Positions 1 through 6,573 of a DNA stretch of 9,512 bases are shown here, piece after piece (position 1 is the stretch's first letter; every line of letters begins with the position of its first letter). The stretch is from Cyclobacteriaceae bacterium (lineage in GTDB: Bacteria > Bacteroidota > Bacteroidia > Cytophagales > Cyclobacteriaceae), in NCBI GenBank assembly GCA_019751475.1, contig JAIENH010000724.1, forward strand, positions 1-9,512, in the 5' to 3' direction. A model generated the notes under the pieces. It saw only the letters and a list, made by a program, of their open reading frames with translations, had not been told where the DNA came from and ran no database searches. A program made the position numbers and the translations under genes.

Positions 1-1788
1 GAAGACTGTGGTTGCCACCCAGTCGTCTTTTTCACCCTCTGAAAGATGATCATAGTCTTTCATGTCCTTACCGGTCATGACGGACCGATCCCCCTGATCC
101 AAAATCCCCAGTTGTCGTCCGATATTTTCAGCGGTGGCCGGATGGTCACCGGTTATCATAATCACTTTAATCCCTGCCGACTTACATTCCTTCACGGCAT
201 CGAAAACATCGGCCCGGGGTGGGTCGATCATTCCTATCAATCCGGCAAATACCAAACCGGACGCCAGGGAATCTTCTCCACTGCCAGCCATCCGCGTGGC
301 GGCCGCAATCACCCGGTAACCGGATGCTGAAAGTTTTTCAGCTTCCGATAACAGATTCTTTTTCAGCGTTCCGTTGAGTTCAAATTCTTCAGTGCCATTG
401 ATAACGTACGTGCACCTGTCGAGCAATTCTTCTGCGGCACCCTTGGCATAAATCAATGATTTGCCTTCGATTGCCAGATGGCGGGTAGCCATGACTTTGG
501 TTTCTGAGGAAAATGGTTCTTCCTGTACTACGGGGTTTTCCTTCCGCATCGCTTCTATGGAAGTTCCCTGAGCGATGGCAAATTTCAGAAGCCCCACTTC
601 AAGCGGATCACCGGTTTCATTTCCATTTACACCAAGAGCGGCTGTGTTACATAGCACCGAGCATGCTAAAACTCGTTGGAATGCCGGATCATTGGAATTA
701 ACAATTTTTCCATTGCTTACATCGTACTTGCCGGAAGGCGTAACAATAACGTGTACTTCGATTTTGTTCTGGGTTAGGGTTCCGGTCTTATCGGTGCAAA
801 TCACGTTGGTACCGCCAAGAGTTTCTACTGCCGATAATTTCTTCACGATAACATTGTGCCGCGCCATTTTCATCATTCCCTGGGCAAGGGCCAGCGTGGC
901 CACAATCGGCAACCCCTCAGGCACAGCTGCTACTGCCAGTGCGATAGCTGTTTCGAGCATTTCAAGAATATGCTGGCCATTCAGAATACCTGCGAAGAAA
1001 ATGATGACCACCAGCGCTACCGTCACTTTGATCAGTTTCTTGCTGAACTGCTCCAGTTTCTTTTCAAGGGGGGTGGCGGCCTGCTCGGCAGATTGCACAA
1101 GGCTGGCTATTTTTCCCAATTCAGTCTGCATGCCGGTACCGGTGAGGAGACAATAGGTGTTTCCTTTCGTAACAAAAGTTCCTTTATACACCATGTTGGT
1201 GCGTTCTGCAAGGGTGGTGGATTCCGGTAGCGTGGCCGTTTTCTTTTCCACGGGAATGGATTCGCCTGTGAGAGCTGCTTCATCAACTTGCAATTGTGAT
1301 GAGCGCAAGATGCGACCATCGGCAGGAACCATATCGCCCGCCTCCATGAAGATCAGATCACCGGGAGCAAGTTCCTCGGCATTGATCTCCTTCATCTCTC
1401 CGTTGCGAATAACTTTGGCGGGAAGAACAGACATTTTTTTCAGCGCCTCCATCGACCGCTCAGCTTGATATTCCATGTAAAATCCGATGATGGAATTAAT
1501 GAAGATAACAACGAGAATGGCAGAACCATCGAGCCACTCCTGAAAGAAAAATGAAAGACCAGCCGCCAAGATGAGCAGATACACGATAGGACTGTTGAAC
1601 TGCCTGAGAAAGACCAGCCAGAGGCTTTTCTTTTTCTCATGCGTAATCGAATTGTTTCCAAACTGCTGCAGCCTCTGCATGGAGGCCTCTTGGCTAAGGC
1701 CGCGGGTTGCGTCTGCCTCAAGCGATTGCAGAAGGTCTTCCAGGGATCTGCTGTGAACAGCTTGTTTAAAGATGTCAGTGTTGATCAT
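1..1788 (-). CDS. P-type cation ATPase, P2A (Ca2+/Mn2+-like), 3' end beyond the window
   Basis: An inner-membrane ATP-driven cation pump, probably exporting Ca2+ or a similar divalent ion. The first 596 residues are present and the frame is open to the window edge, so about 300 C-terminal residues (the rest of the hinge and helices M5-M10) are missing. Visible in order: a cation-ATPase N-terminal region (about 5-60), M1 (65-83), M2 (87-107), the actuator loop with TGES at 174-177, M3 (about 248-270), M4 with Val-Pro-Glu-Gly-Leu-Pro (P290, E291), the phosphorylation motif DKTGTLT with D333, the nucleotide-domain KGA at 449-451, and TGDHPA at 546-551. The PEGLP in M4 is characteristic of the P2 (SERCA/PMR1-like) group rather than the CPx heavy-metal pumps. 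M5/M6 ligands that would settle ion specificity are outside the window. The ATG lies inside the end of the upstream gene (14-bp overlap), which suggests translational coupling. Confidence 0.95.
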   Translation of the reverse strand, partial: MINTDIFKQAVHSRSLEDLLQSLEADATRGLSQEASMQRLQQFGNNSITHEKKKSLWLVFLRQFNSPIVYLLILAAGLSFFFQEWLDGSAILVVIFINSIIGFYMEYQAERSMEALKKMSVLPAKVIRNGEMKEINAEELAPGDLIFMEAGDMVPADGRILRSSQLQVDEAALTGESIPVEKKTATLPESTTLAERTNMVYKGTFVTKGNTYCLLTGTGMQTELGKIASLVQSAEQAATPLEKKLEQFSKKLIKVTVALVVIIFFAGILNGQHILEMLETAIALAVAAVPEGLPIVATLALAQGMMKMARHNVIVKKLSAVETLGGTNVICTDKTGTLTQNKIEVHVIVTPSGKYDVSNGKIVNSNDPAFQRVLACSVLCNTAALGVNGNETGDPLEVGLLKFAIAQGTSIEAMRKENPVVQEEPFSSETKVMATRHLAIEGKSLIYAKGAAEELLDRCTYVINGTEEFELNGTLKKNLLSEAEKLSASGYRVIAAATRMAGSGEDSLASGLVFAGLIGMIDPPRADVFDAVKECKSAGIKVIMITGDHPATAENIGRQLGILDQGDRSVMTGKDMKDYDHLSEGEKDDWVATTVF

Positions 1789-2629
1789 GTTGCATAAGTT
1801 TATGACATAGTTGATGGCCTTCCTCCAGTACTTCCTTTATCCGGGGGTCAGGAAGGTTTATCTGCCGGAGATATGTGGGATTGTTACATATATCGCGACA
1901 CAGGACAATCTTCTTTTCCAGTAATAATTTCTTTTCCTCTTGTGTGAGCGTGGTAAGACATGTAAGGGGATAAAGACCTGTTTCCTCGATCCTATCACGC
2001 AGACTTCCTCCCTGCGGATAATCCAGACTGACCAGATTAAGCCCGACACAGGAAGCATAGGCAATGGCATCACTGGTAAAACGTGTATTGGTGACCACCC
2101 AGCCTTGATGAAATTTTTCTCCGTGACCTGGAATTAATTTCCAGCGTGCCTCCACATCTTGAAAACGCGCCTGTATGTAAAGCGGAATCTTAACATCACA
2201 GACCATATCCGGGCTGTTGTGGTATTTGCACTCAATCATGAAATGACGGTCATCTTTCTGAGCGATTACATCCACTTCGTGGTTGACACAATGCCCTTCC
2301 ACTATTTTTCCCACTTGAACCTCGAAGCCATTTTGCTTAAGAATTTCCGATACATATAATTCGAAGGGAAAGCCTGACGGACCCAACTCCATAATGCCGT
2401 TCTTCAAATGATACCGGCCGGCTGTTGAGCGTGAAGCTTTACGCAAGGCATCATGCGCCTTCTTATAAATATGCCTGGTGGACATTCCTATACGTAGCCC
2501 CTTTGAGATTTCGGAGGCAATTTTTTCAGCCAGGATATCTGAAGCGCCTGCCCGCGTCAATGACCGTAGGAGCTTGCTCTTTTCGAATGGCTCTTTTTCG
2601 CCTGTGGCTTTTGTTATGGTAATAGTCAT
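1775..2629 (-). CDS. ATP-cone plus PD-(D/E)XK (Mrr-like) restriction-endonuclease-fold protein
   Basis: A predicted cytoplasmic protein of 284 residues with two recognisable parts. Residues 1-85 resemble the ATP-cone, the nucleotide-binding regulatory domain of ribonucleotide reductases and NrdR (beta-rich start, FEKSKLLRSL, then TRHIYKKAHDAL). Residues about 88-205 look like an Mrr/type IV restriction-endonuclease fold: E90, then Glu-Val-Asp with D120, then Glu-Cys-Lys (E133, K135), which fits the PD-(D/E)XK catalytic core. A following segment, VVTNTRFTSDAIAYA, is typical of this subfamily. Residues 225-282 are helical with several Cys and may bind DNA. There is no methyltransferase nearby, so it is not an ordinary restriction enzyme; nucleotide-gated DNA cleavage or a repair role is inference. 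It starts at an ATG 94 bp after the NorB-like gene and overlaps the ATPase start by 14 bp. Fold assignment is fairly sure; function is unknown. Confidence 0.85.
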   Translation of the reverse strand: MTITITKATGEKEPFEKSKLLRSLTRAGASDILAEKIASEISKGLRIGMSTRHIYKKAHDALRKASRSTAGRYHLKNGIMELGPSGFPFELYVSEILKQNGFEVQVGKIVEGHCVNHEVDVIAQKDDRHFMIECKYHNSPDMVCDVKIPLYIQARFQDVEARWKLIPGHGEKFHQGWVVTNTRFTSDAIAYASCVGLNLVSLDYPQGGSLRDRIEETGLYPLTCLTTLTQEEKKLLLEKKIVLCRDICNNPTYLRQINLPDPRIKEVLEEGHQLCHKLMQHDQH

Positions 2630-2723
2630 GGTGTATTCTTCGGATAATTAAACTGTACTTTCGAAAAGAGTCCGCTAAATCCATCCGCTTAATCGTTCTA
2701 TTATTACATCATTTGCCATCATC
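2630..2723 (-). promoter_or_regulatory. 94-bp gap between the NorB-like gene and the ATP-cone gene; possible promoter region
   Basis: This is the longest gene-free stretch in the window and the natural place for a promoter of the ATP-cone/ATPase pair. Read on the minus strand it contains an imperfect direct repeat, TTAAGCGGA then TTTAGCGGA, 13 bases apart (window 2671-2692), and a short palindrome TTTCGAAA (2659-2666). I do not see a clean Bacteroidota promoter pair (TTTG and TAnnTTTG); TACAGTTTA is the nearest string. No hairpin with a T-run follows the NorB-like stop, so read-through from the respiratory operon is possible. The assignment as a promoter rests on position only. Confidence 0.3.
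2671..2692 (-). repeat. Imperfect 9-bp direct repeat upstream of the ATP-cone gene
   Basis: On the minus strand TTAAGCGGA and TTTAGCGGA (8 of 9 bases identical) are separated by four bases. It lies 42-63 bp before the ATG of the ATP-cone gene, where a regulator could bind. With units this short, chance is a real possibility. Confidence 0.25.
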
Positions 2724-4133
2724 TTAATTGCTTCTTGCCCTAATCTTATTTATGAATATTCGCAAGAGCGGAACAGAAAGTATTGATAGCCCGATCAGCA
2801 AAGCAAATCCGCTGTATGAAAATGCGCGGAACCAAATCAACGATTGCTCCAAATATTTCTCATATGGATCAATGCTGAAAGGATGTTTCGCTTGCAGCGA
2901 TTTGACTATTCCGGCACCCAGAAGTGAAATCCAAAAGACCAATAGTGAGATGTTCGTTAACCAATAACCGACATTGAATAATTTACTTGTTACAGACTTT
3001 TGATAAATCGTAATAGCCAGAAAGTAAGCAGAGGCAAGTAAGATCAACGTGTTGATACCGATTGTCGCGCCCATGGCATGAGCGACTGTAATGTGTGTGC
3101 CATGGGTGTAGAAGTTTACCGCAGGAATCGAGATGAGAATCGACAGGGCCAAATTTAGAAATATCCAAACATCGCTTGCTAATAGTAGTCGATATGGAAC
3201 CACGTGGAAATGACGCTGAGCGTCAGTCAACGTCTTTCGCCAATTCCAGATAATGTTGCCCAGAATCAGTAGTTCCGTCATGCTGATTATGTAGGCGACA
3301 TTTTTTATCCAAGTAGCAGAAGGCACTATGTAGGTATGGTGGCCCCAGTTGAACAGCAGATTGGTGAGCCCGAGAAAATAGAAAAAGAAAGTCAAACGTG
3401 AACGTGAGGTGTCCTTGTTACCACTGATTCGCTCCATCAGGTAAAATGCCGTGCCGTACACCATTTGGTTCCAGGAGCCCACCATGGCACCGTTGGCTTT
3501 CCACTGGATGGTGATATCACGAACGGTGTTTGATTGAACGCTGTTAAATAGCCACAGATAAGACTCGAGGTAGGTAACTAAAAAGGCGATGATGCCAGTG
3601 CCCCACATCCAAATGTAAACAGGATACTTACTCAACGATTCTTTAATCGTTTTGAAATAATTAACAATGATCAGGCACCATGACAACGTGATGGGTATAG
3701 CAAACCAGATAGGATATTCCAGATACTCTCTTCCACCAAAGTGCCTAAACGCGTAGGATGCAACTATTCCTAAACCGGTAACTACAAAAAGTATCCAATG
3801 AACTCTAGCTAGTGCTTCGGAAAACAGCGGTCTCTTAACGCTTGCGGGTGCATAACAATAGATGCTGCCTGCTGCGCCCTGAAATATCCAGGCTATCACC
3901 AATGAAACATGGAGTGGTCGCGTTTTAAAAAATGGAATAGCCTCCGCAAGAAAATCGGGCAGTAAATATTGTACACTTCCCAACAGGCCAAACAGCATCC
4001 CGAACAATAATGAAACGATTCCCGATGTAAGGAAAAGCGTTCCCGCTTTCGAAGGAGGGAAAGTCCTTGCCGGTTTGCTTGGCGGAAGTTTAACTTCGTC
4101 AGCGCTTATAGTGGATGGCTGTTGAATCAACAT
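2724..4133 (-). CDS. NorB-like haem-copper oxidoreductase catalytic subunit with non-canonical ligands
   Basis: A 469-residue integral membrane protein with about 12 hydrophobic segments, the size and topology of cNorB. Automated pipelines would probably call it cbb3-type oxidase subunit I or NO reductase. Against cNorB (alignment from memory), the retained features are H75 in helix 2 (low-spin haem ligand), H265-H266 in NWGHHTY (metal-B ligands), E287 exactly 21 residues after the second of these His (as E280 in Pseudomonas cNOR), the Thr-His-Gly-Thr stretch with H344, and H352 (high-spin haem ligand). Two things differ. Helix 6 (residues 208-232) has no His or Glu: the positions of cNOR H207/E211 are N214/V218 or G215/G219 depending on a one-residue shift. 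The near-universal His-X-His of helix 10 reads His-Ala-Met (H352, M354). NO reduction is therefore inferred, not shown; a divergent NOR family, NO dismutase-like chemistry or a sensor are alternatives. The ATG lies 35 bp inside the NorC-like gene, with no clear Shine-Dalgarno sequence. Confidence 0.85.
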   Translation of the reverse strand: MLIQQPSTISADEVKLPPSKPARTFPPSKAGTLFLTSGIVSLLFGMLFGLLGSVQYLLPDFLAEAIPFFKTRPLHVSLVIAWIFQGAAGSIYCYAPASVKRPLFSEALARVHWILFVVTGLGIVASYAFRHFGGREYLEYPIWFAIPITLSWCLIIVNYFKTIKESLSKYPVYIWMWGTGIIAFLVTYLESYLWLFNSVQSNTVRDITIQWKANGAMVGSWNQMVYGTAFYLMERISGNKDTSRSRLTFFFYFLGLTNLLFNWGHHTYIVPSATWIKNVAYIISMTELLILGNIIWNWRKTLTDAQRHFHVVPYRLLLASDVWIFLNLALSILISIPAVNFYTHGTHITVAHAMGATIGINTLILLASAYFLAITIYQKSVTSKLFNVGYWLTNISLLVFWISLLGAGIVKSLQAKHPFSIDPYEKYLEQSLIWFRAFSYSGFALLIGLSILSVPLLRIFINKIRARSN

Positions 4134-4470
4134 AAGAAAGAAATTTTGTTATCGCGTCAGCTTCCTGCTCTGTTATACCGTAATGTGGCATACGTTTGGT
4201 GCCACTCAGAATAATAGCCTTGGCATAGGCATCCCCTTTTCGTGAGATGGTGGTGGTTAAATCAGGTCCGATAAAACCTCCTAGTCCGTACAATTGATGG
4301 CATGAAGAACAATTATATTTTTGCCACAGCACTTTACCTTGAATGGCAGCGGTATCAAGCATAGGATTATTTTCCGATAGTTCAGTGCCCCTTGTATAAA
4401 CCGAAGCGGTGTACACAAGAAACATTACCAGCAAAGCCAGTAGGATCAAAAATTTATCATTACGCCTCAT
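4099..4470 (-). CDS. NorC-like membrane-anchored monohaem cytochrome c
   Basis: A 123-residue cytochrome c anchored by one N-terminal helix (residues 7-25, after MRRNDK), with the haem domain in the periplasm. The haem site is Cys-Ser-Ser-Cys-His (C54, C57, H58), followed by a Gly-rich stretch and GPDL as in NorC. M94 in KRMPHYG is the likely distal ligand. It is somewhat shorter than typical NorC (about 145-150 residues). Its 3' end overlaps the NorB-like gene by 35 bp in a different frame, so the two are almost certainly co-translated partners. By analogy with cNOR it would pass electrons from a soluble cytochrome to the low-spin haem of its partner. The upstream donor could be the cytochrome encoded at 6864-7274 (inference). 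Confidence 0.9.
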   Translation of the reverse strand: MRRNDKFLILLALLVMFLVYTASVYTRGTELSENNPMLDTAAIQGKVLWQKYNCSSCHQLYGLGGFIGPDLTTTISRKGDAYAKAIILSGTKRMPHYGITEQEADAITKFLSYVDSTAIHYKR

Positions 4471-4503
4471 ACAATCAATTTGTCCACTCCACCTTGTTCC
4501 ATT

Positions 4504-5082
4504 TTACTGTAAACTGTTCTGATAAAGTCTATTTACCTTATACATTTTATGGTGTGAGTCATATGCAGTCAAAGGCGTACTTAAATTAAATTGTGCATCC
4601 AATAAATCGTGGAAACGGTGATTGTCGGGGAAAGCATTTTTTAAGTTGGTAAGGGTTAAATCCAACACCTCACCCTGAGCCGACTTGCTGAAGAAATAAT
4701 AAACGGTTTCTGGTTGATTTTTAGAAGCCGATTGAGCAACATGCCTATAAAGCAAGATTTCCTCCGTTGGGTTTAAGACTGTATACTGATTTTGATCAAC
4801 AAAGCGATAGGTGACATCACCGCAATCGCGGAAGCCGAAAATGTTTTTCTTGTCGAGGTCCACGGATTTCCCTTCATGTACTACGGTGATGTAGGGCTTA
4901 TTTAAAAATCCATTCAGCTTAATTTTATGCTTTTGTGTTTTGCAATTAATGGCATAAGCAAGCTTTCCATTTTTAAAATCACTTGCGCTCAGATACACTC
5001 CGCTGCTGTCTTGTTGTGCAAATGATGATGAGATTGAGCCAAAAACGATCAGTGACAAGGTGATAAGATTACGTGTTTTCAC
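4504..5082 (-). CDS. Secreted protein of unknown function (192 aa)
   Basis: I do not recognise a named family. It has a clear signal peptide: Lys and Arg at 2 and 4, a hydrophobic core at 6-21, and likely cleavage after SFA at 22 before Gln-Gln. This supports the GTG start (5080-5082), which encodes the first residue of MKTRN. The mature part is a mixed, beta-rich soluble domain with only two cysteines, C47 and C87, which could form a disulfide in the periplasm. No catalytic motif, haem site or lipobox is visible. It sits 22 bp after the outer-membrane barrel gene and 33 bp before the NorC-like gene, so it is part of the respiratory operon. A periplasmic assembly or stress role is only a guess from the context. 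Proteins of this look are common among Bacteroidota hypotheticals. Confidence 0.85.
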   Translation of the reverse strand: MKTRNLITLSLIVFGSISSSFAQQDSSGVYLSASDFKNGKLAYAINCKTQKHKIKLNGFLNKPYITVVHEGKSVDLDKKNIFGFRDCGDVTYRFVDQNQYTVLNPTEEILLYRHVAQSASKNQPETVYYFFSKSAQGEVLDLTLTNLKNAFPDNHRFHDLLDAQFNLSTPLTAYDSHHKMYKVNRLYQNSLQ

Positions 5083-5104
5083 AGTTGTTTTATTTGGTTA
5101 GTTA

Positions 5105-5821
5105 TTAATTAAAAATATAGCCTACCTGAGCCAGGTATGCGTGGTTGTGAGCTTTTACATCTTCAGTAAAGTGTCCTTCTGCAAAAGCATCGCGGAAGCC
5201 ATAGCTGAAAATGAAACGCAGACGAATTTTATTTTTGTTGGCCGGAAGCAGAACTCCCGGGCCGGCCACGAATCCCACATCGATCTTGTTAAAGTCGTTC
5301 ATCGCGTTGATGTTACCCGCAGATGAATTTAACCTGGCTGCTATGAGGGTGCTCTGAGATAAGCCCGCCAAGAAAGTAAACTTTACTTGGCTGCCTGAAG
5401 CGTATTCTAAGTATCCCCATAAGTCAATATAAGACAGGCGGTAGCGGCTTCTATCAAAAAGACCTGCGCTATCGAATTCAGCTCCCCGCTGCAGGTAGCC
5501 TAAACTTGCGTGTGCAGAGAGTTTTGATGTAAGGGTATATCCTAAATCTCCCGCAAAGCCAACTGTAGGCGTATAATGGTATTGGTATCTTCCGGTGTTG
5601 TCCAGCGATAGACCGGTAACAATGGACGTAGCCCCACTAAAAATATCAACGCTGAATTCCGCTTTCCTTCTTTCGGAAGAACCATCACTGGGTGGACGCG
5701 ATCCACGCGTCTTATTTCGCATACGTGCTGGTAAACTCTTGCCAGCGGGGTCGTTAGTGGCACTCCAATTCTGCTGTGCCTGAGTAACCGGTACGCTAAG
5801 TAAAATAAATCCCAGAATCAT
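5105..5821 (-). CDS. Outer-membrane beta-barrel protein, PorT-like (paralogue 1)
   Basis: A predicted outer-membrane barrel of 238 residues from the ATG at 5821. The frame also offers a TTG at 5842 (seven residues more), but the ATG gives a compact signal peptide, MILGFILLSVPVTQA, cut before Gln-Gln. Neither start has a Shine-Dalgarno sequence, and both n-regions lack Lys/Arg, which is unusual. The signal is followed by a basic, Ser/Pro-rich linker of about 25 residues and then by amphipathic strands (for example VGFAGDLGYTL and RLRFIFSYGF), ending in Val-Gly-Tyr-Ile-Phe-Asn, an aromatic-rich barrel end. It matches the next upstream gene across most of the barrel (Gly-Tyr-X-X-Arg-Gly-Ala, Tyr-Arg-X-Ser-Tyr-X-Asp-X-Trp, Val-Gly-X-Val-X-Gly-Pro-Gly), so the two are a tandem duplication. 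The transported or bound substrate is unknown. Confidence 0.85.
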   Translation of the reverse strand: MILGFILLSVPVTQAQQNWSATNDPAGKSLPARMRNKTRGSRPPSDGSSERRKAEFSVDIFSGATSIVTGLSLDNTGRYQYHYTPTVGFAGDLGYTLTSKLSAHASLGYLQRGAEFDSAGLFDRSRYRLSYIDLWGYLEYASGSQVKFTFLAGLSQSTLIAARLNSSAGNINAMNDFNKIDVGFVAGPGVLLPANKNKIRLRFIFSYGFRDAFAEGHFTEDVKAHNHAYLAQVGYIFN

Positions 5822-5880
5822 ATAGTTAATTGCGATCGGCAAGTTGTTGATGTATAAAATTTAAGTTAGCGTGTCACTGT

Positions 5881-6561
5881 TTAATTGAACAAGTACCCAA
5901 CCTGCAAGAGAAAAGCTGCATTGTTCGAATGCATCCCGCTATCATAGTACATGCCCCTGAATACATTCATAAATCCAAATGTGTAGAGCAGTCGGGCTTG
6001 AATAGCGCCTTTCTTTTTTAGACCAAATTCTAACCCCGGCCCCACAACCATTCCGATATCCACCCGGTTTACATTATCCATCATGTCTTGATTGATTCCT
6101 GAGTCTTTATTGGTGGCCGATAGTAATGTGCTTTCTGTCAGGCCGAGCACGGCTGTAAATTTTACAGGACCTTTGGGCAGGTTATTATATTGCCCCATGG
6201 CCCACACATCGAGGTAAGAAAATCGGTAACTGGAATTGTAGGCGGAAGAATTCATAGTGCCATAATTTGCTCCGCGATTCATATAGCCCACGTTTCCAAC
6301 GAAAGACCACCGCGGGTGCAGTGGTGCTGTGAGGCTTAGGCCACCGCCCCATGAACTGGCATAGTTGTACATGGGCATGTTGCCGTTCATTCCACTATAG
6401 CCGCTGCCATACATGTTCATATCCATGCCCATGCCTTGTACCAATGAACTGGTGCCTGCGTTTGCATATAACCCCACTCTGAGTTTGCCGGCAGTATAAT
6501 CCTGTGCAGCCACGAGTGTGGTGGCCAGACAGAAAACGAAAACTCCCATTGTAGTTTTCAT
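5881..6561 (-). CDS. Outer-membrane beta-barrel protein with Met-rich segment, PorT-like (paralogue 2)
   Basis: A 226-residue predicted outer-membrane barrel. The signal peptide is residues 1-19 (MKTTMG..VAA, cut before Gln-Asp), and the C terminus is Val-Gly-Tyr-Leu-Phe-Asn. It shares its strand pattern and several motifs with its downstream neighbour, 38-59 bp away depending on the neighbour's start. Unlike that neighbour it has a Met/Gly/Tyr/Asn-rich insertion: seven Met between residues 44 and 64 (44, 46, 48, 50, 58, 62, 64), giving Met-X-Met repeats. More Met are scattered in later loops. Met-X-Met clusters in exported proteins often bind Cu(I) (CopA/PcoA-type, CusB), so a copper-handling role at the cell surface is possible but unproven. 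The basic linker of its neighbour is absent here. Confidence 0.85.
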   Translation of the reverse strand: MKTTMGVFVFCLATTLVAAQDYTAGKLRVGLYANAGTSSLVQGMGMDMNMYGSGYSGMNGNMPMYNYASSWGGGLSLTAPLHPRWSFVGNVGYMNRGANYGTMNSSAYNSSYRFSYLDVWAMGQYNNLPKGPVKFTAVLGLTESTLLSATNKDSGINQDMMDNVNRVDIGMVVGPGLEFGLKKKGAIQARLLYTFGFMNVFRGMYYDSGMHSNNAAFLLQVGYLFN

Positions 6562-6573
6562 AGTGCTTATTAT

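Noticed and set aside
46..330. Plus-strand frames at the left edge
   Set aside because: Antisense to the region coding KGA to TGDHPA of the ATPase; no family resemblance.
575..1156. 193-residue open frame on the plus strand
   Set aside because: It lies wholly antisense to the P-type ATPase, whose frame holds all the catalytic motifs; the plus-strand translation is Ser/Thr/Cys-rich and matches no family I know.
1775..2629. Restriction-modification system
   Set aside because: No methyltransferase, specificity subunit or helicase is present in the window; the ATP-cone is not typical of such systems.
2657..2670. Possible terminator hairpin after the NorB-like gene
   Set aside because: The TTTCGAAA palindrome is only 8 bp with no loop and no T-run, and it lies more than 50 bp past the stop codon.
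3072..3080. Idea that His-Ala-Met is caused by a frameshift or sequencing error
   Set aside because: The frame matches cNOR-like residues on both sides without gaps (YTHGT before, hydrophobic helix after), and His to Met needs several base changes, so a simple error is unlikely.
2724..4133. Calling this a cbb3 oxidase CcoN
   Set aside because: The helix-6 GHNAV and helix-10 GHVH motifs of CcoN are missing, the partner is a short monohaem NorC-like protein rather than CcoO/CcoP, and E287 sits at the NOR-specific spacing.
5822..5842. TTG start giving seven more residues to the downstream barrel protein
   Set aside because: No Shine-Dalgarno sequence and no gain in the signal peptide (no added Lys or Arg); the ATG at 5821 is simpler, though TTG cannot be excluded.
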